The notes under the pieces were generated by a model that had not been told where the DNA came from, did not search any database, and was given only the letters and a program-made list of their open reading frames with translations. Both the position numbers and the translations under genes were made by a program. Positions 1-5,789 of a stretch of 5,789 nt of DNA are shown piece after piece (positions within the stretch are counted from its first letter, which is position 1; every line of letters starts with the position of its first letter). Origin of the DNA: an uncultured Erysipelotrichaceae bacterium (GTDB lineage Bacteria; Bacillota_I; Bacilli_A; RF39; UBA660); the NCBI GenBank assembly GCA_902797415.1, contig CADBSQ010000071.1, forward strand, positions 1 through 5,789, given 5' to 3'.

Positions 1-2
1 AT

Positions 3-116
3 GGAAGACTAAGCCCTGGAGCAGTAAAAAAACTAAGGGAAGAACTGGAGATACTTGCTGCCAGAGCAAATGCTATAGAACTTTCAAGAATTAACAGAAA
101 GAGACACAAAATATAA
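3..116 (+). CDS. 3' end of an unidentified gene (C-terminal 37 residues)
   Basis: The frame starting at base 3 is open from the left edge to TAA at 114-116; the other two forward frames stop within the first 100 bases. The visible part starts GRLSPGAVKKL, continues as a probable amphipathic helix (LREELEILAARANAIEL) and ends in a strongly basic tail (RINRKRHKI). Most of the gene is outside the window and I do not recognise the family, so no function is proposed. An intrinsic terminator that begins at its stop codon separates it from the next gene, so it probably belongs to another transcription unit. Its reality rests on the clean helical, charged translation and on the terminator placed exactly at its end. 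Confidence 0.6.
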   Translation, partial: GRLSPGAVKKLREELEILAARANAIELSRINRKRHKI

Positions 117-140
117 CGATCTATTAAGATTGTTTTTTTT
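115..140 (+). terminator. Intrinsic terminator of the upstream gene
   Basis: An 8-bp stem (115-122 AACGATCT with 127-134 AGATTGTT, including one G-T wobble) closes a 4-base ATTA loop and runs into eight consecutive T (133-140). The left arm includes the last two bases of the stop codon at 114-116. The stem is short and AT-rich, but the T tract and the position right after a stop codon make this a typical compact rho-independent terminator. It insulates the promoter starting at 152. Confidence 0.7.
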
Positions 141-151
141 GTTCAGAAAGC

Positions 152-180
152 TTGATTTAAATTGATTTTTTTTTTATAAT
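152..180 (+). promoter_or_regulatory. Sigma-A-type promoter with a poly-T spacer
   Basis: TTGATT (152-157) and a perfect TATAAT (175-180) are separated by exactly 17 bp. Transcription would start near 187, giving a leader of about 50 nt before the ATG at 237. The spacer ends in a run of ten T (166-175) whose last base is the first T of the -10 box. A second TTGATT lies at 162-167 but is too close to this -10 box to act as its -35. The position between a terminator and the first gene of the cluster supports the call. No operator is recognisable. Confidence 0.7.
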
Positions 181-202
181 TAAATTGTGAAATAAGGTAT
201 TC

Positions 203-231
203 TATATTTCGCAAAATATATTATAGGAGGG
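203..231 (+). promoter_or_regulatory. Leader hairpin and strong ribosome binding site
   Basis: AGGAGGG (225-231) lies 5 nt before the ATG at 237, close to an ideal Shine-Dalgarno sequence and spacing, and it fixes the start of the 213-aa gene. Just upstream, TATATTT (203-209) and AAATATA (214-220) can form a 7-bp stem with a CGCA loop. The stem is all A-T and weak, so a role in protecting the 5' end or keeping the ribosome site open is inference. The leader suggests that high expression of the first gene is intended. Confidence 0.6.
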
Positions 232-236
232 AAAAT

Positions 237-878
237 ATGAATTTAGACACAGGTTATAATGAAGAAGAGGTCCTTAATGCGCTTAAGACTATTGTAGATA
301 ATTATAATAAATTATACGACGTATTAAGTGTAGAAGTACAAAATAAGTTTGTAAACGAACTTGCAAACATGTGGGCATGTAATTATGCTGTAGAATTTTT
401 CACAAATGATTTTAAGCCAACATTTGATGAACTTTTAAACAGTATCAATTTAACATTTGAAAACATTGTTGAATCAATTTCAAGTGCAGCAACTGCATGG
501 GCTCTAACAAGCGGAGGTACTTTCGCAAAGAGTGGAATAACTCTTAAAACAAACAAAATCGATGTAAGCGTTGTTAAAGAAAACATCGGTGGCGTAAGAG
601 GTATTAACACAAATGCACAAACTATTTCTGCAAGACTTCAAACTATTACTTCTGATGCTGAAAGCTGTCTAACTGGAACTATCAACGCAGTTGAAAATAG
701 TGGATTTATCGGTGGAAACATGCAAGAAAACCTAGTTTCTTCAATAACTCAGATTAAGACACAGTTAACTACTGCTATTACTGATATTAACAACAATATT
801 CATGAATACGTAAGCAAAACTGCATCTGAATACGAAGAACTTGCTTCTTCTACTGCTCGTGCTTTCTCAGGCGAATAA
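237..878 (+). CDS. Esx/WXG100-like helical protein, putative type VII secretion substrate or partner
   Basis: This 213-residue protein has no signal peptide and no membrane segment and looks almost wholly helical. Residues 9-42 and 50-88 read as two amphipathic helices around a turn at NMWACNY, with Trp46 where WXG100 proteins carry their W-x-G turn; here the motif is W-A-C, so the match is imperfect. A Gly/Ser-rich stretch follows (residues 92-125, including TSGGTFAKSG and IGGVRG), then a second helical pair (128-155 and 161-206) around the turn NSGFIGGN. It therefore looks like two Esx-type hairpins in one chain, about twice the usual 100 residues. A clear C-terminal YxxxD/E export signal is missing. 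Its own promoter, strong ribosome site and downstream hairpin suggest it is made in excess over the following genes. The neighbouring DUF4176 gene supports a type VII link. It could instead be an unrelated helical protein; similarity is judged by eye. Confidence 0.6.
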   Translation: MNLDTGYNEEEVLNALKTIVDNYNKLYDVLSVEVQNKFVNELANMWACNYAVEFFTNDFKPTFDELLNSINLTFENIVESISSAATAWALTSGGTFAKSGITLKTNKIDVSVVKENIGGVRGINTNAQTISARLQTITSDAESCLTGTINAVENSGFIGGNMQENLVSSITQIKTQLTTAITDINNNIHEYVSKTASEYEELASSTARAFSGE

Positions 879-888
879 TTAAGCTTTT

Positions 889-914
889 AAGAATAACTAT
901 TAATTGTTATTCTT
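889..914 (+). promoter_or_regulatory. Small alternative hairpin overlapping the long intergenic hairpin
   Basis: AAGAATAAC (889-897) and GTTATTCTT (906-914) are perfect reverse complements around an 8-base loop, a 9-bp stem starting 10 nt after the stop codon at 876-878. Its right arm shares bases 907-914 with the left arm of the long hairpin at 907-958, so the two cannot form together. The short stem can form first during transcription and would be displaced by the longer one. No T run follows, so it is not a standard terminator. Confidence 0.5.
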
Positions 915-958
915 AGATTCAAGTTAATTCTCGTTAATTAGCTTGAATCTAAGAATAA
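907..958 (+). promoter_or_regulatory. 23-bp intergenic hairpin, probable mRNA processing or stability element
   Basis: Bases 907-923 and 942-958 are perfect reverse complements over 17 bp. The stem continues inward with 924-929 against 936-941 (one G-T pair), giving 23 bp around a 6-base loop (CTCGTT). It lies between the stop of the first gene and the start of the DUF4176 gene, 34 nt before the ATG at 992. AAAAG rather than a T run follows, so efficient intrinsic termination on the + strand is unlikely, and no T run flanks it on the other strand. The usual role for such an element is to protect the 3' end of an abundant upstream mRNA or reduce read-through, lowering the later genes relative to the first; that role is inferred. 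Confidence 0.65.
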
Positions 959-980
959 AAGTTGACGAAAAATAATGAAA

Positions 981-985
981 AGGGA
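981..985 (+). promoter_or_regulatory. Ribosome binding site deciding the DUF4176 gene start
   Basis: AGGGA (981-985, within AAAAGGGA) lies 6 nt before the ATG at 992. A longer frame could begin at TTG 962, but nothing resembling a ribosome site precedes that codon, which sits directly against the long hairpin, and the extra ten residues are not part of the conserved domain. The ATG at 992 is therefore preferred. Confidence 0.7.
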
Positions 986-991
986 ACATGT

Positions 992-1336
992 ATGAAGAAT
1001 ATAAAATTCTTAAAATTAGGAAGTGTAATAAAACTAAAAGATGCTGATAAAAAACTAATGATAATAGGATATTTACCAGTAACAAAAGATGTTAATGACA
1101 ATAAGTTATTTGACTATATTGGTTGTTTATATCCAGAAGGTTTTGTTGCTATAGATAAAACTTTTATGTTTAATCATGACAAAATAGAAGAAGTTTATAA
1201 TGATCCCTTTGAAGATGAAGAATCAAAATCTTTTTTAATGTACTTAAAAAGAATAGAGATGGATATATTTCAGATTGGGGCAACTAGATTAAAAAAATCA
1301 GTTATCCCTAGCGATAAGAAAGAAAAATCAGAATAG
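992..1336 (+). CDS. DUF4176 domain protein, type VII secretion-associated
   Basis: The 114-residue product matches the DUF4176 pattern nearly end to end, from memory of the family: LGSVIKLKDADKKLMIIG (residues 9-26), a variable polar loop (31-38), FDYIGCLYPEG (40-50), FNHDKIEEV (60-68) and an acidic stretch, DPFEDEES (71-78). The family is small, soluble and cytoplasmic, with a beta-rich N-terminal half, and in Firmicutes its genes often lie beside type VII secretion substrates and toxins; an accessory or chaperone-like role is plausible, but no catalytic residues are known to me. A Lys-rich tail (101-114) follows the domain. The stop is 14 nt before the giant gene's ATG, so the two are probably cotranscribed and may be translationally coupled. 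Read-through from the promoter at 152 is the likely source of transcript, since no convincing promoter lies between 879 and 991. The family call is firm; the role in this locus is inference. Confidence 0.85.
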   Translation: MKNIKFLKLGSVIKLKDADKKLMIIGYLPVTKDVNDNKLFDYIGCLYPEGFVAIDKTFMFNHDKIEEVYNDPFEDEESKSFLMYLKRIEMDIFQIGATRLKKSVIPSDKKEKSE

Positions 1337-1344
1337 AAGGGAGG
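1337..1344 (+). promoter_or_regulatory. Strong ribosome binding site of the giant gene
   Basis: AAGGGAGG (1337-1344) begins directly after the DUF4176 stop codon and ends 6 nt before the ATG at 1351. The near-consensus match and good spacing fix the start of the giant frame, which matters because the low-complexity N-terminus would be hard to place by homology. Confidence 0.8.
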
Positions 1345-1350
1345 CTCTTT

Positions 1351-4300
1351 ATGGGAATAAAAATACCTTTTTTTAGTAAAAAAAGTTCAAATAAATCTAA
1401 TAAAAGTAGTAATAAAGGAAAAGTAAAACCTGTTAATGCCAAAGCAGCTTCAAAAGCTTCAAGACGAAGCAGTTCATCTAGTGGCAAAAGCAAAAATAGT
1501 TCTAAACCAATGCTCCAAGTGGCAGCAGAAAAATCTTTATCAAAAAAAAGAACTTCTTCAAAAAGCTCTTCTGGTAGACGTTCAGGAGCAAAGCCTAAAA
1601 CTACAAGATCTGTTTCTACCCGTTCGAGAACAAATGCTAGAACTACAAAAGCCAGACGTTCAGGTGTTAAAAGAACTGCAAAAAGACCTTCTAATAGACA
1701 CGCAAGATCAAACCAATTATCATACACTAATGCATCAATTACTAGCATCGATACAAGCTATGCAAATGTAAGACGTGCTAACTCAAACAATGCGGCAAAT
1801 AATAGAAACTCCAGAAGATCAACTGGCGGGATTAATTTGCGTAGATTGGGAAAAGGAGCTTTACGTTTAGCTGCTGGTGTTTTAACACTTGGTGCTAATC
1901 GAAGGTCTAGTCAAAATAATAATCAATCAAACAATAGATCTGCAGGTAATTCAACTGGTGGAATTAGTTTGCGTAGATTAGGAAAAGGAGCTTTACGTTT
2001 AGCCGCTGGTGTTTTAACGCTTGGTACTAATCGAAGATCTAGTCAAAATAATAACCAATCAAACAATAGATCTGCAGGTAGTTCAACCGGTGGGAATAGA
2101 ACACGTGGTATAACAAGTATTTTACCATATGCTGGAAAACTTTTTGGTGGTATTCTATCTAGTAATCGTTCTAATAATAATAGATCAACAAATAATAGTA
2201 CAAGATCAACGGGAGCAACTTCCACTAGAGGGAAAAACATTTTATCTTCACTCAAAGACAGACTTATACCAACAACATATGCCGCAGAAGTTCCTAATAG
2301 CTCTGAAGCTTCTGATGCTTCAAAAATGACTTCTAGCGAAAAAAAGAGTCGTGAAGCTGCCCGTGAAGCTGCAATTTATAATAATGGTGGAAGAGATTTA
2401 TATAATCGCTATATGGCAGGAGATCCAGATGCAATTGCAGAGGTTGATAATTATGCCGAATTAAAAACACATGACCCTAATCATGGTACATATACACTTG
2501 CAGACTTTGCAATAAACAGCTTAAACAGTAAGGATTCTACCGTTGCTTTAGTAGCTAAGATGGTTGCAAATGAAAAAGCAGGAAACTATCTTAAAAATCG
2601 AGAAACATATCAAAAAAATAATGACGAACTCGTTACTTTAAGTACAAGACTAGGTGAATTAGAAACCACTTTTAACGCAAATGGTGGAAGAGGTACAAGA
2701 TCTCAGATAAATGAATATAACCGAGGTGTTGAAAGATATAACAGCTTAATAGAAGATCAAAAAACTCTTTCAAATAGTTTAAACTCATATGTGGGAAACT
2801 ATCATGATTCTGGATTAGTTGATAATAGTTTATTTAAAGAAAACAATAAACCTATAGTTCAGGATAGAAAAGAAGTTACTAGACAAGAACGTTTAAACTA
2901 TACTGATGCGGCACGTAAAAGACGTAACATGTTAGAAAGGAAAGGTTCCTTAGAAAACAAGAAAAAACTAACTAAAGAAGAAAAAGCTGAATTAGACCGC
3001 ATTAATACGATTATTTTTTCTTCTCAAAACAGTAACAACGTTTATGGACCACCAGCTCCTAATACCAGTCCATATGTAAAATATTTAGAAGTTGAAAGGA
3101 ATCCTAATTCTACCAATGAAGAGAAAAAGGCAGCTATTGAAAAACTAAATGAAGAAAGAGCAGGCCAAGCTCTATATACCAATGATGCACTTACTTATAT
3201 AGCCAAAAAAGAAGGAATATGGGATAGTTATAATACTACAAATAACTCAAGTATGAATCCTTCTAAAAACACAAAGAAATCGAAAGTATCAACCTTTTTA
3301 ACAGATACTGCCAGTACTATAGTTTCTTGTGCTAATCCTATACATATGCTTCCTGCAAAAATCGCTGGTACTATTTATGGTGCATGGAAAAACAGTAATG
3401 ATTTTTATGGTGGCTTAGATAATAATACAGAGAGAAGGAATTATAAAGATACCATTAAACTTGCTGCCTTACAAACAGCAGCTAGTTTCTTGGAAGTGGG
3501 GGACAGTCTGCGTGATGGTTTTTTGTGGATTACTAGAGCTCAAACCGCATCATACGGATATGATAGTGCACTAACGTATGAAAAATTGTATCCTGAAACT
3601 GGTTATAAAGCTGACAGCACAAAGATATATAATGAAGTGGAAAAACAAATGGCAGAGATGGTTGTTAATACTGAGCCTTCTAAACGTATAACGAATTTAA
3701 ATAGTTATCAAACAGCACTTGAAAAAGCTTATTTTCCTGGTGTTGCTTTAGCTATGGGAAACATGACTGGTGATGCCGCACCAAAGTTATTAATGAATGC
3801 CCATCCTGCTACAAGAGGATTAATATTTCTTTCTGGATATGGAAGAGGAGCTGAGATAGCATTAAGATCTGGTGCAACACCTAGTGATGCTGATATATAT
3901 GGATTTGGTTCGGGTGCTTTGGAACAAGCTTTATGGAAGTTAGGTGCCAAAACAAGAGGTATTCAAGAAGGCTCTTATGCTTTAAAGGGCGGAAAGCTAA
4001 TTAATCTAAATACCCTTACAGAAGAAGAGTTAGCAAGCTTTTCAGGTAAAAGCTCATTTGCTCTATCTAAAACTTATGCAACAGGCGGAAGGGTTTTATC
4101 TGACTCTTTAATGGGCGCTTCATATATCCCTGCTGACTCCCTTTTAGCTGCATTATCTTATAAAGGTGATGGCAAAGCATATACATATATTGACGAAAAC
4201 GGACAGGAAATACAAATGTACGGAAGTTCAAGCTTTATTGAAAACTATTTAAATGCTTATGAACAATCAGGTGGTAATAAAGCATTATTAGAAAGTACTA

Positions 4301-5789
4301 TATTAGCAGGTGGTTTATCAACAGCAGCAGAAATGGGTCCTCTTGCTAAGCAAATCAATGCTATGAGACGAGGCGAGTTACCATCTTTAAAAAATGCTTC
4401 TATAGAAGAACATTCAAATATACCTGGTATCAATACAAAGTACAATGGATTTTTAAATGAAAATATTGCTAAACTTGATTCAGAAACTCTAAACAAAGGT
4501 ATAACTGATCCAGCAGAGCTTAAAAAAGGCTTGGCAAAATCACTAGAAGAATCTAATCAAGCAAAACTTGCTGAAGCTGTTAGAAAGGCAAATGAAGATG
4601 ATGTTGTTGACTATGTTGCCGCTAATAACGCTACATTTAAAAATGCTTACATTATGAAAAATACACTAGCAGGATATATAAACAAATCTAAAAATGCATC
4701 AAACATAGATAAAAACTTTAATCTAGTAAAACAGGAATTAAACAAAAAGTCTATTAATTACTTACAACCAAAAGTACTTAAATCAGAACTTATTGAAATG
4801 CTTAAAAAAAGAAATCTAACTAAAGAAGCTGAAGCAGTTAAGAGAATGAATGCAAATGACATATCAGAATATTTTATAAAAAATAGTACTACCGCTGAAA
4901 ACGAGCTTGCCCTATACAGGATTTTAGGAGAATGCATTGATAGGGGAATTGGAAAAACTTATATGGAAAGTTTAATCGAATCATCTATGCTTGCTAAAAA
5001 TTTATCACCAGAAGAAATAGCTGCTATTTATAATAGAATGAAGACAACTAATGAATTGGTTAAAGTTATTAAAGATCAAATTGGTAGTGGTAAAAATAAA
5101 GTAAAAGAAAGTGATATAAAAGATGTTCTTCAAATAATCAATAGATATGTTAAAAATGGTGATAAAAACGGATTTAGAACAAATGTAAAATTAGAAAAAG
5201 ATCATCTGTTTTTACTAAAAGAATGGGCAGATAATAATCAATTAAGGGGTGTTGTTGAAGAGGCTTTATCAGAAAAAAAGAAAAACGTTGCTAATTCAAA
5301 AGATGCTAGTGCAGCTTCTTATAAAGCAGTTAATAGACCTCCTAAAGTAGGTGGATACCAAAGAAGCACAAACTACAGAAGAGTAGATAGTATTTTTAAT
5401 TCAAAAAATCAAGAACAAAGAGCCAAATTACAAGTTAAAAGCATTGGAACATCGAAGTATATTAGAGGAAATAAAAATGAACCTATTACTTTTAGAGGCA
5501 AAACAGAGGTTGCAGGGGATATTGGCAAAAATATAGTCAAAAATAATACTGAACTTAATATAAACAAAGTTAAAGGTGTAGATACTTTAATGAATAAATC
5601 TACAAATCCTGATAATTCACATTTAAGTAATAAATCTTTACAAAATGAAAATTCTATAAAAACAGATGACATTACTACTAAAAAAGTAAATATAGATAGA
5701 CAATCAGCAGAAGAAGCAGTTGCTCTTACAGGAGCAGTAAATGTTGAAAACATGAATAGCTTTACTCTTGCTCAAAAGTTTGGTTTAAG
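1351..5789 (+). CDS. Giant modular protein with basic repeat-bearing N-terminus, putative type VII cargo (3' end missing)
   Basis: The frame runs from ATG 1351 to the window edge without a stop: 1479 full codons plus two bases. I do not recognise the protein as a whole. Residues 1-156 are low-complexity Ser/Lys/Arg/Asn/Thr with 42 Lys/Arg and 2 Asp/Glu. Residues 157-310 hold four 44-residue-type repeats. Residues 331-484 are helical and include a hairpin of two long helices (411-441, 451-484) around ANGGRGTR. Residues 511-560 are a charged helix. Residues 645-1000 are Gly/Ala-rich and more compact, with GATPSDADIYGFGSGALEQ (841-859). Residues 1050-1300 are Lys/Glu-rich helices, and 1310-1479 are Asn/Lys-rich linker. 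There is no signal peptide or clear membrane helix, only two Cys (660, 1195) and five Trp. Position after an Esx-like gene and a DUF4176 gene suggests a large type VII substrate, possibly a toxin with its active domain beyond the window. A phage- or plasmid-type giant structural protein is the main alternative. Confidence 0.85.
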   Translation, partial: MGIKIPFFSKKSSNKSNKSSNKGKVKPVNAKAASKASRRSSSSSGKSKNSSKPMLQVAAEKSLSKKRTSSKSSSGRRSGAKPKTTRSVSTRSRTNARTTKARRSGVKRTAKRPSNRHARSNQLSYTNASITSIDTSYANVRRANSNNAANNRNSRRSTGGINLRRLGKGALRLAAGVLTLGANRRSSQNNNQSNNRSAGNSTGGISLRRLGKGALRLAAGVLTLGTNRRSSQNNNQSNNRSAGSSTGGNRTRGITSILPYAGKLFGGILSSNRSNNNRSTNNSTRSTGATSTRGKNILSSLKDRLIPTTYAAEVPNSSEASDASKMTSSEKKSREAAREAAIYNNGGRDLYNRYMAGDPDAIAEVDNYAELKTHDPNHGTYTLADFAINSLNSKDSTVALVAKMVANEKAGNYLKNRETYQKNNDELVTLSTRLGELETTFNANGGRGTRSQINEYNRGVERYNSLIEDQKTLSNSLNSYVGNYHDSGLVDNSLFKENNKPIVQDRKEVTRQERLNYTDAARKRRNMLERKGSLENKKKLTKEEKAELDRINTIIFSSQNSNNVYGPPAPNTSPYVKYLEVERNPNSTNEEKKAAIEKLNEERAGQALYTNDALTYIAKKEGIWDSYNTTNNSSMNPSKNTKKSKVSTFLTDTASTIVSCANPIHMLPAKIAGTIYGAWKNSNDFYGGLDNNTERRNYKDTIKLAALQTAASFLEVGDSLRDGFLWITRAQTASYGYDSALTYEKLYPETGYKADSTKIYNEVEKQMAEMVVNTEPSKRITNLNSYQTALEKAYFPGVALAMGNMTGDAAPKLLMNAHPATRGLIFLSGYGRGAEIALRSGATPSDADIYGFGSGALEQALWKLGAKTRGIQEGSYALKGGKLINLNTLTEEELASFSGKSSFALSKTYATGGRVLSDSLMGASYIPADSLLAALSYKGDGKAYTYIDENGQEIQMYGSSSFIENYLNAYEQSGGNKALLESTILAGGLSTAAEMGPLAKQINAMRRGELPSLKNASIEEHSNIPGINTKYNGFLNENIAKLDSETLNKGITDPAELKKGLAKSLEESNQAKLAEAVRKANEDDVVDYVAANNATFKNAYIMKNTLAGYINKSKNASNIDKNFNLVKQELNKKSINYLQPKVLKSELIEMLKKRNLTKEAEAVKRMNANDISEYFIKNSTTAENELALYRILGECIDRGIGKTYMESLIESSMLAKNLSPEEIAAIYNRMKTTNELVKVIKDQIGSGKNKVKESDIKDVLQIINRYVKNGDKNGFRTNVKLEKDHLFLLKEWADNNQLRGVVEEALSEKKKNVANSKDASAASYKAVNRPPKVGGYQRSTNYRRVDSIFNSKNQEQRAKLQVKSIGTSKYIRGNKNEPITFRGKTEVAGDIGKNIVKNNTELNINKVKGVDTLMNKSTNPDNSHLSNKSLQNENSIKTDDITTKKVNIDRQSAEEAVALTGAVNVENMNSFTLAQKFGL
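1819..2082 (+). repeat. Two tandem 132-bp in-frame repeats (44 residues each)
   Basis: Copies at 1819-1950 and 1951-2082 differ at 10 of 132 bases by direct comparison; 7 changes are silent and 3 alter residues (N/S, A/T, N/S). Each copy encodes STGG, a basic amphipathic segment (LRRLGKGALRLAAGVLTLG) and a polar Asn/Gln/Ser/Arg linker ending SNNRSAG. The helix-like part could lie on a membrane or bind a partner, and the linker is flexible. High identity indicates a recent duplication, and mostly silent change suggests the protein sequence is kept. Confidence 0.9.
2083..2280 (+). repeat. Two diverged further copies of the 44-residue repeat
   Basis: The same plan continues after the two near-identical copies. 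A third unit (2083-2205, 41 residues) starts STGG, carries a hydrophobic segment GITSILPYAGKLFGGILSS and ends in a polar Asn/Arg/Ser/Thr linker. A fourth (from 2206) starts STGA and carries the segment KNILSSLKDRLIP before the array ends. Alignment rests on the shared STG opening, the hydrophobic-then-polar alternation and the spacing, not on residue identity, so the relation is plausible but weaker than for the first two copies. Confidence 0.55.

Noticed and set aside
383..610. Minus-strand open frame of 75 codons
   Set aside because: It is antisense to the 213-aa gene, which has a strong promoter and ribosome site; the antisense translation has no family features.
907..958. Standard intrinsic terminator
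   Set aside because: The stem is long enough, but AAAAG follows instead of a T run, so it is listed as a processing or stability element.
962..990. TTGACG as a -35 box for a promoter of the DUF4176 gene
   Set aside because: The expected -10 position about 17 bp later reads AACATG, not a TATAAT-like box, and would overlap the start codon region.
962..991. TTG start extending the DUF4176 protein by ten residues
   Set aside because: No ribosome site precedes it and it abuts the hairpin, whereas ATG 992 has AGGGA at a 6-nt spacing.
1308..1748. 146-codon open frame on the minus strand
   Set aside because: It lies opposite the DUF4176 end and the basic N-terminus of the giant gene. Its Leu/Phe/Glu-rich low-complexity translation is what the complement of Lys/Ser/Arg-rich codons produces, and no ribosome site precedes it.
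1351..1800. N-terminal LXG domain or signal peptide in the giant protein
   Set aside because: The first 300 residues are basic, polar and repetitive, with no long helical LXG-type region and no hydrophobic signal core.
1819..2280. CRISPR array
   Set aside because: The 132-bp units are far too long for CRISPR repeats, are contiguous without unique spacers, keep the reading frame and show mostly silent differences, so they are coding repeats.
1436..2329. Plus-strand open frames at 1436-1771 and 2129-2329
   Set aside because: Both are out of frame inside the giant gene, where low-complexity codons leave other frames open. They lack ribosome sites and give Gln/Leu-rich noise.
3729..5753. Minus-strand open frames at 3729-3950, 4257-4496 and 5409-5753
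   Set aside because: All are antisense to the continuous giant frame, short, and show no recognisable domain or ribosome site.
1..5789. Mycoplasma-type code with TGA as Trp
   Set aside because: Seven Trp codons were read in the genes (two in the 213-aa gene, five in the giant gene), all TGG, and no in-frame TGA occurs.

Overview
The window suggests a low-GC Gram-positive bacterium (Firmicutes, Bacilli- or Clostridia-like). The DNA is AT-rich, the Shine-Dalgarno sites are strong and purine-rich (AGGAGGG, AAGGGAGG), most third codon positions are A or T, and one gene belongs to a Firmicutes-centred family (DUF4176). The tryptophan codons seen are all TGG and no TGA falls inside a gene, which fits the standard bacterial code rather than the Mycoplasma code. 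A closer placement cannot be read from the sequence.

Layout. Positions 3-116 hold the last 37 codons of an unidentified gene, ending in an intrinsic terminator (115-140) whose stem begins at the stop codon. A new unit then starts from a sigma-A-type promoter (TTGATT, 17 bp, TATAAT; 152-180) with a ten-T homopolymer inside its spacer. All complete genes are on the + strand: a 213-aa helical protein with Esx/WXG100-like character (237-878); a 113-nt gap holding a 23-bp hairpin and an overlapping alternative hairpin (889-958); a 114-aa DUF4176 protein (992-1336); and, 14 nt later, one giant reading frame from 1351 to the right edge, at least 1479 codons with no stop. No stretch over 300 bases lacks a gene.

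Working model. An Esx-like helical protein and a DUF4176 protein directly before a very large protein without a signal peptide resembles a type VII secretion (T7SSb) substrate or effector module: small helical partner, small accessory or chaperone-type protein, large cargo. The core secretion genes (EssC ATPase, EssB, EsaA, YukD) are not in the window, so this is inferred from family and context.

The giant protein is the novelty. It does not begin with a recognisable LXG domain. Its first 302 residues carry about 65 Lys/Arg and only 2 Asp/Glu, and include a 44-residue tandem duplication (1819-2082) followed by two diverged copies. Helical, Gly/Ala-rich and Asn/Lys-rich regions follow, and the C-terminus, where an effector domain would be expected, lies outside the window.
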